Source of the DNA: Nitrospira sp.
GTDB lineage: Bacteria > Nitrospirota > Thermodesulfovibrionia > Thermodesulfovibrionales > SM23-35
NCBI GenBank assembly: GCA_016873615.1
Contig: VGWX01000015.1
Span: 1-40,539 of the forward strand
DNA: 40,539 nucleotides
Reading direction: 5' to 3'
Part shown: one piece after another, positions 8,621 to 17,299 of the stretch
Position numbering within the stretch: position 1 is the first letter of the stretch
Layout of the letters: every line of letters begins with the position of its first letter
Notes under the pieces: generated by a model
Databases searched by the model: none
The model's input: the letters and a program-made list of their open reading frames with translations, nothing else
What the model was told of the DNA's origin: nothing
Made by a program: the position numbers and the translations under genes

Positions 8621-10195
8621 TTATAAGGTTTTTGTGAGCTCTTTATAGAACTGTTTATTTTCTGAAAACAGAAGCCCGTCCTCAAATTTAATCAAACCTT
8701 CATTGTAGAGTTTTGCGAGTGAAGATTCCAAAGACGTGTATTCCTCGCTGCCGGTCAGCATCTGAGATTTTATATGATAGGTTTTCCCTTCTCTGATGAG
8801 GTTCTTTACACTGAAACTGTTTATGAGTTTTTCATAGGCAAGCACCCTTTCATCCCCTTTCTTCATCGGAACAAGTCTCTGTGCTAATACAAATAAAAGG
8901 TTGTCCACGATGCGGGATCTGATAAGGTTTTGCTGATCAGGTGGGAAGAAATTGATCACCCTTTCTATGGTTGCAGCTGTTGTGCTTGCATGAACAGTTG
9001 TTATGACGAGATGACCTGTATCAGCGGCTTGCAGGGCAATAGAAAAGCTTTCCGGATCTCTCAGTTCCCCGATAACAATGACATCAGGATCCTGTCTGAA
9101 AATATGCTTCAATCCCTCGTAAAACGTCTGGGTATCAAGTCCGACTTCCCTTTGGTTTACATTGCTCTTCTTGTGTTTATGGAGGTATTCGATAGGGTCT
9201 TCAAGGGTGATAATATTGCATCTCCTGTTCGAGTTGATAATATCGATTATCGCAGCAAGGGTTGTGGTCTTGCCATGTCCTGCAGGACCGGAAATGAGAA
9301 TTAATCCCTGAGGCATCAAAGCATATTCCTTTATCCATACAGGCAGGTTCAGTTCTTCAAGAGAAGGAAGGATGTCTTTAATATGCCTTAATGTGATCGA
9401 AAGGGAACCCCGCTGCTTGTACATATTTACCCTGAAGCGACCGATTTCCGGATAAGTTACAGCAAGATCAGCTTCACCTTTCTGTATAAATATCTCCCAT
9501 TCCTTTTCCGACATAAGTTCCCGGGCGTACCTTTCACAGTCTGAAGGCGTCAAAGAATCCATAGAAGCCCTTTTTATGTCATTGCTGAGTTTTATTGAAG
9601 GTGATACGCCGGCGCTAAGGAGCATGTCCGTAGCAGGTGAACTTGCAAGATATTTCAGAAGGGTTATAAGAGGAGGCGCTTTTCTTGTCTCTGTCTTGCG
9701 AATCTCTTTTTCAACTCCGGAGCCGGTAAGACCATTTTGGGGATGGGACATAATACTATGGATGGCAGCTTCCATTTGTGAAGAAGCTACTACAACAGGA
9801 TGAACCTTTTTGCCGAGTGAAAACTCAATATCCCTGATCGTTAGCATATCACGCGGGTTTACCATTGCAAGGGTTATGGAATTCTCGTCCATATGAACAG
9901 GGAGAACCTTCATTTTTCTGACTTTTTCGATAGGCAGGATTTTCAGTGTTTCCGGCGCTATATCTATCTTAAAGAGATTTGCTGATGGGATTCCATGCTG
10001 CTTTCCGAGGACACCAAGCAGATCATCAGTTGTGATAAAACCCAGTTCAACCAGGATAGATCCTAAATGACCTCCAACCTGAGCCTGCCGTTTCAAAGCA
10101 TCTTTAACCTGGTTGGTATTAATCAGTCCTTCTTCAATAAGGAGTTCTCCGATGCGCTGTTTCTTTTTAGGAATCAACATGTTATTTTCTAACAT
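8621..10195 (-). CDS. MshEN-PilT fusion: type IV pilus-like retraction ATPase
   Basis: 524-residue secretion/pilus ATPase. Residues 14-68 hold two tandem MshEN motifs (RIGELLIEEGLINTNQVKDA and HLGSILVELGFITTDDLLGV), the type shown to bind cyclic di-GMP in MshE. Residues about 175-500 form a PilT-like domain: Walker A GPAGHGKTTT (303-312), Walker B/Asp box DVIVIGELRD (371-380), His box TGHLVITTVHAS, and VKNLIREGKTYHIKSQM, equivalent to the PilT AIRNLIRE retraction signature. Known PilT proteins lack an MshEN domain, so this joins c-di-GMP sensing to a retraction-type motor (inference). No other pilus gene is nearby. RBS AAGGGG precedes the ATG at 10195. Confidence 0.85.
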   Translation of the reverse strand: MLENNMLIPKKKQRIGELLIEEGLINTNQVKDALKRQAQVGGHLGSILVELGFITTDDLLGVLGKQHGIPSANLFKIDIAPETLKILPIEKVRKMKVLPVHMDENSITLAMVNPRDMLTIRDIEFSLGKKVHPVVVASSQMEAAIHSIMSHPQNGLTGSGVEKEIRKTETRKAPPLITLLKYLASSPATDMLLSAGVSPSIKLSNDIKRASMDSLTPSDCERYARELMSEKEWEIFIQKGEADLAVTYPEIGRFRVNMYKQRGSLSITLRHIKDILPSLEELNLPVWIKEYALMPQGLILISGPAGHGKTTTLAAIIDIINSNRRCNIITLEDPIEYLHKHKKSNVNQREVGLDTQTFYEGLKHIFRQDPDVIVIGELRDPESFSIALQAADTGHLVITTVHASTTAATIERVINFFPPDQQNLIRSRIVDNLLFVLAQRLVPMKKGDERVLAYEKLINSFSVKNLIREGKTYHIKSQMLTGSEEYTSLESSLAKLYNEGLIKFEDGLLFSENKQFYKELTKTL

Positions 10196-10260
10196 GTTTC
10201 CCCTTTTTTGTCAATTTTTTGGATAAATGTTAGTATTAACCCAAAAAATGCATTTGGATA

Positions 10261-10464
10261 AAACCACAGAGTTCACAGAGGTATTTTAAACTTCAAAAAG
10301 ACTTTTAATTTCAAGCAATTCTCTGCGTCCTCGTGGTATATTTTTGAAAACAATTAAGACTCAATCTTGCATAAAATAGTGCACAGAGGAAATTACAAAA
10401 ACTGTTAGTTTCTCTTTTATTATCAATATCTTTCTCCGTGTTCTCTGTGGTTAATTGCATTGGT
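10261..10464. repeat. CACAGAG inverted-repeat elements (two adjacent units, one matching copy 1)
   Basis: Two related hairpin-prone units fill this gap. Bases 10261-10340 have ends ACCACAGAGTTCACAGAG and CTCTGCGTCCTCGTGGT. Bases 10381-10462 are the inverted counterpart of the repeat at 962-1043, identical over long stretches including the core reading TCTTTTATTATCAATAT. No gene is seen between 10196 and 10565. Confidence 0.75.
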
Positions 10465-10521
10465 AGAGTTAAACTGGACGATGCATAAATGGTCCGCTAT
10501 GAATAATTCCTGAAGTGGTGC

Positions 10522-10527
10522 TATAAT
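10522..10527 (+). promoter_or_regulatory. Candidate -10 box for the nnr operon
   Basis: A perfect TATAAT lies 39 bases before the nnr ATG. A -35 match at the expected spacing is poor. It is the only plausible promoter signal before the long plus-strand gene run. Confidence 0.4.
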
Positions 10528-10565
10528 TTTTGTAAAAATAAATACTCTCTCAGACGAGGGAAATA

Positions 10566-12158
10566 ATGAAAGTTGTGACCGCAGCAGAGATGCAGGAGAT
10601 TGACAAAAAGACCATTAAGGAGCCAGGTATTTCAGGCCTTGTACTGATGGAAAGGGCGGGTCTTGCTGTTGTCTCAAAAATAAAGAAACTATTTGGCAGA
10701 AAGAAGGTTATTGTTGTCTCAGGAGCAGGGAATAATGGTGGTGACGGGATGGTTATCGCAAGAAACCTCCACAATGAGGGTTGGGATGTTGAAGTCTTTC
10801 TGACAGCGATGCCTGAAGATCTGAAGGGGGAGAGTCTGTCACAGTATAAAACCGCTCTAAAAAGCGGGGTATTAATAAAACCTGCAGAAGAGCTTATTAT
10901 TCACAAGGCATCAATCTTCACACGGCATTCCATTATCGTTGATGCTATCCTGGGCATCGGTCTCAAAAAAAATGTTACCGGTATGTTATCTGAGATTATC
11001 AATATACTGAACCAATCAGCATTGCCTGTTATTTCTGTGGATATACCCTCCGGCATCTCATCAGACAATGGACAGGTAATGGGAAACGCTGTAAGGGCAG
11101 GTTATACTGTCACCTTTGGTCTTCCGAAAAGAGGCCACTTTCTCCATCCCGGCGCTGAATTTTCCGGGAAACTCTTTATAGAGGATATCGGATTTCCGAA
11201 AGCAATGCTCGGATCAGAAAAACCCGGGGTTGAACTGCTTGAAAGGGATTATTTGAACAGATTGATCCCGGTGAGAAAGATTTATTCACATAAAGGCAAT
11301 TATGGTCATGTGCTTATTATAGCCGGATCACGAGGAAAGACAGGCGCTGCTCTGATGGCTGCTGAGGCTTGTTTGAGAACCGGCGCAGGACTTGTTACAA
11401 TCGGCATACCAGAGTCTCTGGCAGAGGTGTTCCAGTCGCGTGTTACAGAGGCAATGACCCTGATTCTGCCTGATAATGGTGATGGTACGCTTTCAGCAAA
11501 GGCATCAGGCAGAATTCTCGATTTTCTCAAAAAGCGAAGCGATATCCTCGCGATCGGACCGGGCATTGGTGTTACTGCAGGGACTCGAAAACTTTTAAGA
11601 GATTTAATAAGCAATTCAGAATCTCCGATGGTCATAGATGCAGATGGAATTAATTCTCTTAACGGAAACAGAAATGTTTTCGCAAAGGCTAAAGCCCCCC
11701 TGATTCTGACACCCCATCCGGGAGAGATGGCAAGACTGCTAAAAGAGGCAAAGAGCAAAGATGTAGCCGCAGTCCCGAAAACTTTCGGGATTGGCCTGCG
11801 CGATGAAATAGAAAAGGACAGGATAAATACAGCGATATCCTTTGCAAAGGAAACAGGGACGCATCTTGTGCTTAAAGGAGCGCCAACTATTATTGCTGCT
11901 CCTGACGGACGAGCATTTATCAATCCAACAGGCAATCCAGGGATGGCCAAAGGAGGGACTGGGGATGTTCTGACAGGGATGATTTCGGGATTTCTCGCTG
12001 TCTGCAGAAACCCTTTGCATTCGTGTATCCTTGGAGTGTATATGCACGGCCTTGCAGGAGATATCGGGACATCGGAAATAGGGGAAAACTCATTGATAGC
12101 AACAGACATCATAGATAAAATACCGGCTGCTTTCTTTTCTTTGAAAAATAATGAATGA
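10566..12158 (+). CDS. nnr: Bifunctional NAD(P)HX epimerase / NAD(P)HX dehydratase
   Basis: 530-residue fusion that repairs hydrated NAD(P)H. The N-terminal NnrE (YjeF-N) epimerase domain spans about 1-215 with SGAGNNGGDGMVIARNL (52-68). The C-terminal NnrD (ribokinase-like, ADP/ATP-dependent) dehydratase domain spans about 230-525 with the glycine-rich IIAGSRGKTGAALMAAEA, LTPHPGEMARLL, and the catalytic GGTGDVLTGM (near 462-472). The length fits the standard fusion. RBS GAGGG lies five bases before the ATG. Its 3' end overlaps pgeF by 8 bases, so it heads the repair/housekeeping operon nnr-pgeF-tsaE-nadK. Confidence 0.96.
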   Translation: MKVVTAAEMQEIDKKTIKEPGISGLVLMERAGLAVVSKIKKLFGRKKVIVVSGAGNNGGDGMVIARNLHNEGWDVEVFLTAMPEDLKGESLSQYKTALKSGVLIKPAEELIIHKASIFTRHSIIVDAILGIGLKKNVTGMLSEIINILNQSALPVISVDIPSGISSDNGQVMGNAVRAGYTVTFGLPKRGHFLHPGAEFSGKLFIEDIGFPKAMLGSEKPGVELLERDYLNRLIPVRKIYSHKGNYGHVLIIAGSRGKTGAALMAAEACLRTGAGLVTIGIPESLAEVFQSRVTEAMTLILPDNGDGTLSAKASGRILDFLKKRSDILAIGPGIGVTAGTRKLLRDLISNSESPMVIDADGINSLNGNRNVFAKAKAPLILTPHPGEMARLLKEAKSKDVAAVPKTFGIGLRDEIEKDRINTAISFAKETGTHLVLKGAPTIIAAPDGRAFINPTGNPGMAKGGTGDVLTGMISGFLAVCRNPLHSCILGVYMHGLAGDIGTSEIGENSLIATDIIDKIPAAFFSLKNNE

Positions 12159-12834
12159 ACTGATTTGCCCGGATGTATTCGATGGGAAGGTAAAGGCATT
12201 TTTCACAAAGAAACCATTAGGGGCGGATATCCGGAAGATTGCCGATATCCTTTCTATCAGGAGAGAAAATGTTTATCTGCCGACACAGAAACATACTGAC
12301 AGGGTTCAAGTCTTGAATTCAGCCATGGATCAGGAGACAGCAGATGCAGTTGTAACTGACAGAAACGGCGTTCTTATCGGAGTAAAGGTTGCCGATTGCG
12401 TTCCTGTCCTGCTTTTTGACAGGAAAAAGCTGGTCGTTGGCGCTGTGCATGCCGGGTGGCGTGGAACAGCTGAAAAGATAACACAGAAGACCATTGCTTT
12501 GATGATTAAGGAATATGATTCATCGCCTCTTGATATAAGCATGGCTCTTGGCCCGAGTATAAGGGGAGAGTGTTATCAGGTTGACATAGAAGTGAAGAAC
12601 GCTGTTTGCAAAGCTACAGGAGATGGTGATTACTATATACAAAAGGATAATAAATGCTATGTCGATCTTTCCTCAGCAAATATGCTTCAGGCAATATCGA
12701 TAGGTGTTCCTGAAGAAAACATATGGGTTTCAACCGAGTGTACATACTGCTTGCCGGAGAACTTTTACTCTTACAGGTATACTAAAGAATATAATGGGAG
12801 CCAGGGAGGATTTATCGGGATATTTTCAGAATGA
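12151..12834 (+). CDS. pgeF: PgeF/YfiH multicopper-oxidase-like (laccase-domain) protein
   Basis: 227-residue member of the DUF152/CNF1-like family. Members act as purine nucleoside phosphorylase/adenosine deaminase or as editors of peptidoglycan precursors. The metal-site residues are present: His48 in PTQKHTD, Cys83 in VADCVPVLL, and His100 in VGAVHAGWRG. The C-terminal block STECTYCLPENFYSYR also fits. It overlaps nnr (8 bases) and tsaE (4 bases). Confidence 0.93.
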   Translation: MNELICPDVFDGKVKAFFTKKPLGADIRKIADILSIRRENVYLPTQKHTDRVQVLNSAMDQETADAVVTDRNGVLIGVKVADCVPVLLFDRKKLVVGAVHAGWRGTAEKITQKTIALMIKEYDSSPLDISMALGPSIRGECYQVDIEVKNAVCKATGDGDYYIQKDNKCYVDLSSANMLQAISIGVPEENIWVSTECTYCLPENFYSYRYTKEYNGSQGGFIGIFSE

Positions 12835-13280
12835 TAAAATATCTCAGTAAAGGGCCTGATGATACAAAAGAGATTGGTTACAGGTTAGGAAGGCTTTTAC
12901 AGCCGGGAGATGTTGTCGGTCTTTATGGTGAATTGGGCACGGGAAAGACAATAATGGTAAAGGGGGTCGCACGCGCATTCGGGATAGATGAGAGAGAGAT
13001 AGTAAGCGCGAGTTTCACGATCATTTCCGGGTATGATACAATTCCTCCTTTTATACATATAGATTTATACAGAATAGAAGAACCTGAAGAACCTGAACTT
13101 GATGCCCTGGGTTTATGGGAATACATTGGCGGCGATTGCATAGCAGTTATTGAATGGGCAGAAAAGGCAGAGAGATGGCTGCCGGAAGACAGCATCAAAG
13201 TCACATTTAATCCAATAGGTGAACTTATAAGAGAGATTACAATTGAGGGCATTGATGAAAAAGATTGGAATAATCTGTAA
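12831..13280 (+). CDS. tsaE: tRNA threonylcarbamoyladenosine biosynthesis ATPase TsaE
   Basis: 149-residue P-loop protein that works with TsaB and TsaD to form t6A37 in ANN-decoding tRNAs. Walker A GELGTGKT is at 33-40, followed by SASFTI (switch-type Thr/Ser), HIDLYRIEEPEE, and IAVIEWAEKAERWLPED, all family hallmarks. tsaB and tsaD are not in the window. It overlaps pgeF by 4 bases and nadK by 26. Confidence 0.95.
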   Translation: MIKYLSKGPDDTKEIGYRLGRLLQPGDVVGLYGELGTGKTIMVKGVARAFGIDEREIVSASFTIISGYDTIPPFIHIDLYRIEEPEEPELDALGLWEYIGGDCIAVIEWAEKAERWLPEDSIKVTFNPIGELIREITIEGIDEKDWNNL

Positions 13281-14106
13281 GACCGGAATAACCGAACCAT
13301 ATGAAATACTGAAGGATATTTTACCGTGGCTGAAACGGAAAGGCTGTGTAACCTATATAGACGATGACGCCGCATCTTTTTTACGTATCGAAGGGTTTCC
13401 ACGTTCACAGATACCGTCGCTGGCTGATTTCATAGTTGTGCTTGGCGGAGACGGCACCATGCTGAGTGTAGCCAGACTTGTGGGTGAAAAAGGCGTCCCG
13501 ATACTCGGCGTCAATATAGGCGGTCTTGGATTTCTGACAGCTGTGCAAAAGGATGAGGTCTTCGAGGTTCTTGAGAAGGTCATTACCGGAGGATGCCCTG
13601 TGGAAGAACGGATTATGCTCTCGGCATGCGTTTTCAGGCATAGTGAATGCATTTCAGAAAATATTGTGGTTAATGACGTTGTGGTGAATAAGGGAGCGCT
13701 TGCAAGGATAATAGACCTCGAGACATATATAGACCATAAGTATGTTGCTACCTTTAAGGCGGATGGTCTCATCGTATCTACCCCGACAGGTTCAACAGCA
13801 TATGCACTCTCTGCAGGCGGACCGATACTTTATCCGACGCTGAACAGTATAGTCCTTGCGCCGATATGCCCTCATACACTCACGAACAGACCGATCGTTT
13901 TGCCGGATGATGTCCTGGTAGAAATCGTCTTAAGGTCAGAGAAAGAGGATGTTTTTCTTACACTCGACGGCCAGGTCGGTTTTTCTCTGCGGCAGGGAGA
14001 TACGATCGAAGTCAGGAAATCTAAATATAAATCAAAATTCTTCATCCCCTGTGAAAGAGACTATTTCGAGATCCTCAGGACAAAATTAAAGTGGGGCGAG
14101 AGATAA
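13255..14106 (+). CDS. nadK: NAD kinase
   Basis: 283-residue NAD+ kinase that makes NADP+ from NAD+ and ATP. The signature VVLGGDGTMLSVARL is at about 61-75, followed by GVNIGGLGFLT, VVNDVVVNKG, and DGLIVSTPTGSTAYALSAGG (NAD site). The chosen ATG at 13255 has GAGGG five bases upstream; an in-frame TTG at 13243 is less likely. The start lies within the last codons of tsaE. Together with nnr it makes this operon partly a pyridine-nucleotide maintenance unit. Confidence 0.96.
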   Translation: MKKIGIICKTGITEPYEILKDILPWLKRKGCVTYIDDDAASFLRIEGFPRSQIPSLADFIVVLGGDGTMLSVARLVGEKGVPILGVNIGGLGFLTAVQKDEVFEVLEKVITGGCPVEERIMLSACVFRHSECISENIVVNDVVVNKGALARIIDLETYIDHKYVATFKADGLIVSTPTGSTAYALSAGGPILYPTLNSIVLAPICPHTLTNRPIVLPDDVLVEIVLRSEKEDVFLTLDGQVGFSLRQGDTIEVRKSKYKSKFFIPCERDYFEILRTKLKWGER

Positions 14107-14135
14107 TAGATAAAGATGGAAGCTAAGGGTTAAAA

Positions 14136-14837
14136 GTGGCAAACATCGTTGAAAATATAAAGGATGTTCTGGAGTTTTACCACGCGTTGGGGTTTGAAAG
14201 CCTTCCGGTAAATCTAACGGTGAAAAATAAGCCCGTGGCGATGGGAAGAAAGGTGAAAGATCAAACCCGCTCTGATAAAGAAGATCTTCTGAGGAAATTG
14301 AGGGAAGAGATCGGCGACTGCAAGAGGTGCAAGCTTTCAGGCAAGAGGACAAATATTGTTTTTGGTGAGGGCAGCCCTGATGCAAAGCTCATGTTTATCG
14401 GCGAGGCCCCGGGCAGGGAAGAGGATATTCAGGCAAGGCCGTTTGTAGGAGATGCAGGAATGGTGCTTACAAGACTCATCGAAAAAATGGGATTCAGGAG
14501 AGAAGATGTATATATTGCAAACATAGTGAAATGCAGACCTCCGATGAACCGTGATCCCGAAGCCGATGAAATGGAAGAGTGCAAGGGTTTTGTAGAGAGG
14601 CAGATAGAGATCATACATCCGCAGGTGATCATGTCCCTGGGACGGATCTCTGCTATGGCGCTAACCGGCGACGCTAAACTTAAAATAACAGCAATACGCG
14701 GGAAGTTTTTTGATTACAAGGGCATTCTCTTGATACCTACATTTCATCCTGCATATCTGATGCGGAATCCTAAAGACAAGTGGCTGACCTGGAGTGATGC
14801 ACAGAAGGTACTCGAGATACTCAGGGCAAAAAGTTAA
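14136..14837 (+). CDS. Family 4 uracil-DNA glycosylase (Fe-S)
   Basis: 233-residue uracil-DNA glycosylase of family 4, removing uracil from DNA to start base-excision repair. Four cysteines suited to a [4Fe-4S] cluster are seen: Cys62 and Cys65 (CKRCKL), Cys133 (VKCRPP) and Cys149. Motif A reads FIGEAPGREED (88-98) and motif B FHPAYLMRN (203-211). A roughly 45-residue N-terminal extension precedes the domain. The start is GTG at 14136. It follows nadK after 29 bases and is probably cotranscribed. Confidence 0.93.
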   Translation: MANIVENIKDVLEFYHALGFESLPVNLTVKNKPVAMGRKVKDQTRSDKEDLLRKLREEIGDCKRCKLSGKRTNIVFGEGSPDAKLMFIGEAPGREEDIQARPFVGDAGMVLTRLIEKMGFRREDVYIANIVKCRPPMNRDPEADEMEECKGFVERQIEIIHPQVIMSLGRISAMALTGDAKLKITAIRGKFFDYKGILLIPTFHPAYLMRNPKDKWLTWSDAQKVLEILRAKS

Positions 14838-14856
14838 ATTCAAGAGAGGAAATCAG

Positions 14857-15336
14857 ATGAAAGTATTATGGGCGCCTTGGAGGATGGATTACATTTTATC
14901 AGATAAAACAAAGGGGTGTATTTTTTGCGAACTGCCGGGACAGAACAAAGACAGAGAAAACCTTATCCTGTACAGAAGTTCACACAATTTTGTCATTATG
15001 AACCGTTATCCGTATAATAACGGCCATATCATGGTTGTGCCCTATGTCCATACCCATTCACTGGACGCTTTGAGTGACGAAATAATGCTTGATTTCATGA
15101 AAGTCACGCAGCATGCGGTCAGATCCATTAACAAGGCCTTTATGCCTGAAGGATTCAATATGGGGATAAATATCGGAAAGATAGCCGGCGCAGGCATGGA
15201 GGAACATATGCACCTCCACATGGTGCCGAGATGGGCAGGGGATACCAGTTTTATGACCGTGTTTGATGAAGTCAGGGTGATTCCGGAACATATACTGAGC
15301 ACGTATGACAAGCTGTATGCCGCGTTTCATTCATAA
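14857..15336 (+). CDS. HIT family protein, Ap4A phosphorylase-like
   Basis: 159-residue histidine-triad nucleotide-binding protein. The triad reads HMHLHMVPRW (117-126; nucleophile His119), and the HxHxHxxPRW form resembles the diadenosine tetraphosphate phosphorylase subgroup rather than plain HinT. CIFC near residues 21-24 may be half of a zinc site. The ATG at 14857 was chosen because GAGAGGAAA lies just upstream; an upstream in-frame ATG at 14794 would overlap the glycosylase gene. Confidence 0.92.
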   Translation: MKVLWAPWRMDYILSDKTKGCIFCELPGQNKDRENLILYRSSHNFVIMNRYPYNNGHIMVVPYVHTHSLDALSDEIMLDFMKVTQHAVRSINKAFMPEGFNMGINIGKIAGAGMEEHMHLHMVPRWAGDTSFMTVFDEVRVIPEHILSTYDKLYAAFHS

Positions 15337-16309
15337 GTTAATTTCCACTTTATTTTCTCGCTTTATGTGGATTCATTCTGTAATCATAACGGGTTTCATT
15401 GTCAGTTGTTTATTGGCTGCGGTTCCTGCCTACTCTGTAACAGTCGACCGGGTACTTGCTACAGTTGAAGGTGAAATAATCACCTTTGCCGACTACCAGC
15501 AATTTGCCAACAGCATCAGAGGAATAGAAAAAAAAGACGATATTGATGAAAGATTACTGAAGGGCTTGATAGAAGAAAAGATCATCCTACAGGAAGCCAA
15601 AAGAAAGGGTATAGAAGTGAGCGAAACAGAAGTAGACAGGAGAATTGAAGAGTTTAAAGCAGAGAATGGGCTTTCTCAGGAAGATTTCGTAAACCTGCTC
15701 AGGGAAGACGGTCTGAATATTACAAAATACAAAGATTTTGTGAAGAATGAACTTATGTCGTTAAAACTGATCCATGAAAATATAGATTCAAAGGTAATTA
15801 TAACTGACAAGGAAATCGAGGATATCTATTATGTTAGGAGAAAGGATTACCTTATCTGTACGGAGAAATTGGAGGTAAAGGCTATCTTTATCAGGTTGAA
15901 GGAAGACGCAACCCCTACTGAAATTACAGACCTGAAGCTAAGAGCGCTGAAAATAACAGAGCAACTGAAAGAGGGGACAAATTTTGATTTACTTGTAGAG
16001 CAATATTCAGATGAACCATTGAAAAGCCATGAAGGCATACTGGGCTGTTTCGTTAAGGGGGCATTAATCCCTCCGTTGGATAACAAGGTGTTCTCTATGA
16101 AACAAGGTGAAACAAGCGATCCGGTCTGGGTCAGTGAAGGTGTATATATTCTGAAGATCACAAATAGAGAACCAGAAAGTTATAAAACAATAGAAGAAGT
16201 CAGAGAAGAGTTATATAATATTCTTTATAAACAGAAAAGGGAAAAATTATTCACAGAATGGATAAAGGCATTATGGGAGAAGGCTTCCGTGATACTCAGT
16301 CAGGGCTGA
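15305..16309 (+). CDS. SurA-like periplasmic peptidyl-prolyl isomerase
   Basis: Secreted chaperone/foldase of about 334 residues. A signal-type segment (IHSVIITGFIVSCLLAAVPA, ends about residue 42) precedes a SurA N-terminal helical domain (VDRVLATVEGEIITFADYQQ onward) and a PpiC parvulin domain (about 180-300: YSDEPLKSHEGILGCFVKGA and VWVSEGVYILKITNREP). The C-terminal helix (about 305-330) completes the SurA fold. Expected role is folding of outer-membrane proteins, which fits a genome rich in TonB receptors. The start is uncertain: ATG at 15305, 15317 or 15365 would all give a signal peptide, and none has a strong RBS. Confidence 0.85.
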   Translation: MTSCMPRFIHKLISTLFSRFMWIHSVIITGFIVSCLLAAVPAYSVTVDRVLATVEGEIITFADYQQFANSIRGIEKKDDIDERLLKGLIEEKIILQEAKRKGIEVSETEVDRRIEEFKAENGLSQEDFVNLLREDGLNITKYKDFVKNELMSLKLIHENIDSKVIITDKEIEDIYYVRRKDYLICTEKLEVKAIFIRLKEDATPTEITDLKLRALKITEQLKEGTNFDLLVEQYSDEPLKSHEGILGCFVKGALIPPLDNKVFSMKQGETSDPVWVSEGVYILKITNREPESYKTIEEVREELYNILYKQKREKLFTEWIKALWEKASVILSQG

Positions 16310-17250
16310 GAATATTCATATTCCTTGCTATTCTACTGGTGTTTATTTCGGATATTCACGCAGCCAAAGAAATAGACGTATTTAAAAAAGGATATGAATA
16401 TTATCTCTCATATCAGCCGGATAAGGCTATAGAAGAGTTCAAGTTGTTTCTGCGGGAATACCCTCAGAGCACTTCCAAAGATGCGGTAATGTTCTGGCTT
16501 GGAAAGTCATACTTGCAATTACAGGCTACTGAAGAAGCAAAAAAAGTCTTTTCTGATCTGAAAAAACAGTTCCCTGAGAGTCCATACATTGCATATGTTA
16601 ATAAAGAATGGAATAAGATGGGCAAGGCAGACTCTTCAGCCGATGTCGTAAAGGCATCTGAAGGTGAAAAAGAAAAAACACAGGATATTCCGGTAAAAAG
16701 ATATACGGAGGCTGAGGATACAATCAAACTTGTGGAGACAAAGGCGCCGGTGGAGACAAAGGCGCCGGTGGAGACAAAGGCGCCGGCAGAGACAAAGGCG
16801 CCGGTGGAGACAAAGGCGCCGGTGGAGACAAAGGCGCCGGTGGAGACAAAGGCGCCGGTGGAGACAAAGGCGCCGGTGGAGACAAAGGCGCCGGCAGAGA
16901 ACAAGAAGGGGAGTGATAAACTCAGGGTAACAGATGAAAGTAGAAAAGAGAGCAAGGATTTACAGGATGAAATTTTAGAGGCTGATAAGAAAACAAAAAG
17001 AAAGTTGTCTCGAAAACCCTATTCCCTTCATCTTGGTATATTCAGGAATAAGGCCAATGCTACTGCCCTTGCAGAGAAATATAAGAAAAGGGGATATAAT
17101 GCCTTTTTCCAGAAAGACACTTCAAAAGAGAAGGAAACAACATTTTACAGGGTCTTAATCGGCAGGTTTGAGAGTAAACAGCAAGCGGAACAGTATGCCA
17201 GGGCATTCCGCACAAAAGAAAAAGTCAACGTAATTGTTTATCGCGAGTAA
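16258..17250 (+). CDS. Exported TPR-SPOR protein with VETKAP repeats
   Basis: Envelope protein of about 330 residues. After an N-terminal hydrophobic signal (IFIFLAILLVFISDIHAA) come TPR-like helices (about 40-120, resembling the YbgF/CpoB pattern YEYYLSYQPDKAIEEFKLFL). Next is a low-complexity linker of nine six-residue repeats (V/A-E-T-K-A-P). A C-terminal SPOR domain (about 255-330: YSLHLGIFRNKANATALAEK and FYRVLIGRFESKQQAEQYA) should bind denuded peptidoglycan at the septum. It overlaps the SurA-like gene by 52 bases. A second ATG at 16273 is possible. Function beyond peptidoglycan binding is unknown. Confidence 0.85.
   Translation: MDKGIMGEGFRDTQSGLRIFIFLAILLVFISDIHAAKEIDVFKKGYEYYLSYQPDKAIEEFKLFLREYPQSTSKDAVMFWLGKSYLQLQATEEAKKVFSDLKKQFPESPYIAYVNKEWNKMGKADSSADVVKASEGEKEKTQDIPVKRYTEAEDTIKLVETKAPVETKAPVETKAPAETKAPVETKAPVETKAPVETKAPVETKAPVETKAPAENKKGSDKLRVTDESRKESKDLQDEILEADKKTKRKLSRKPYSLHLGIFRNKANATALAEKYKKRGYNAFFQKDTSKEKETTFYRVLIGRFESKQQAEQYARAFRTKEKVNVIVYRE
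16732..16893 (+). repeat. Nine tandem copies of an 18-base unit
   Basis: The unit GTGGAGACAAAGGCGCCG repeats nine times in frame, encoding VETKAP; copy four begins GCAGAG (AETKAP), and a degenerate tenth unit (GCAGAGAAC) follows. Near-perfect identity suggests recent expansion or slippage, so copy number may vary between strains. The repeat keeps other frames open too, which explains Arg/Gln/Trp-rich and Ser/Thr/Gly-rich shadow frames. Confidence 0.95.
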
Positions 17251-17299
17251 AAAGATACTTCCTGTCTAACCTATATTATTTATTAAAATTTTATAAGAA

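Noticed and set aside
11306-12199. 297-codon minus-strand frame opposite nnr
   Set aside because: The opposite strand encodes intact NnrD motifs; the product is low-complexity Pro/Ser/Ile with no recognisable domain.
16464-16955. Ser/Thr/Gly/Phe-rich minus-strand frame and Arg/Gln/Trp-rich plus frame across the 18-base repeats
   Set aside because: The repeat unit is a multiple of three and keeps other frames open; only the VETKAP frame joins real TPR and SPOR domains.
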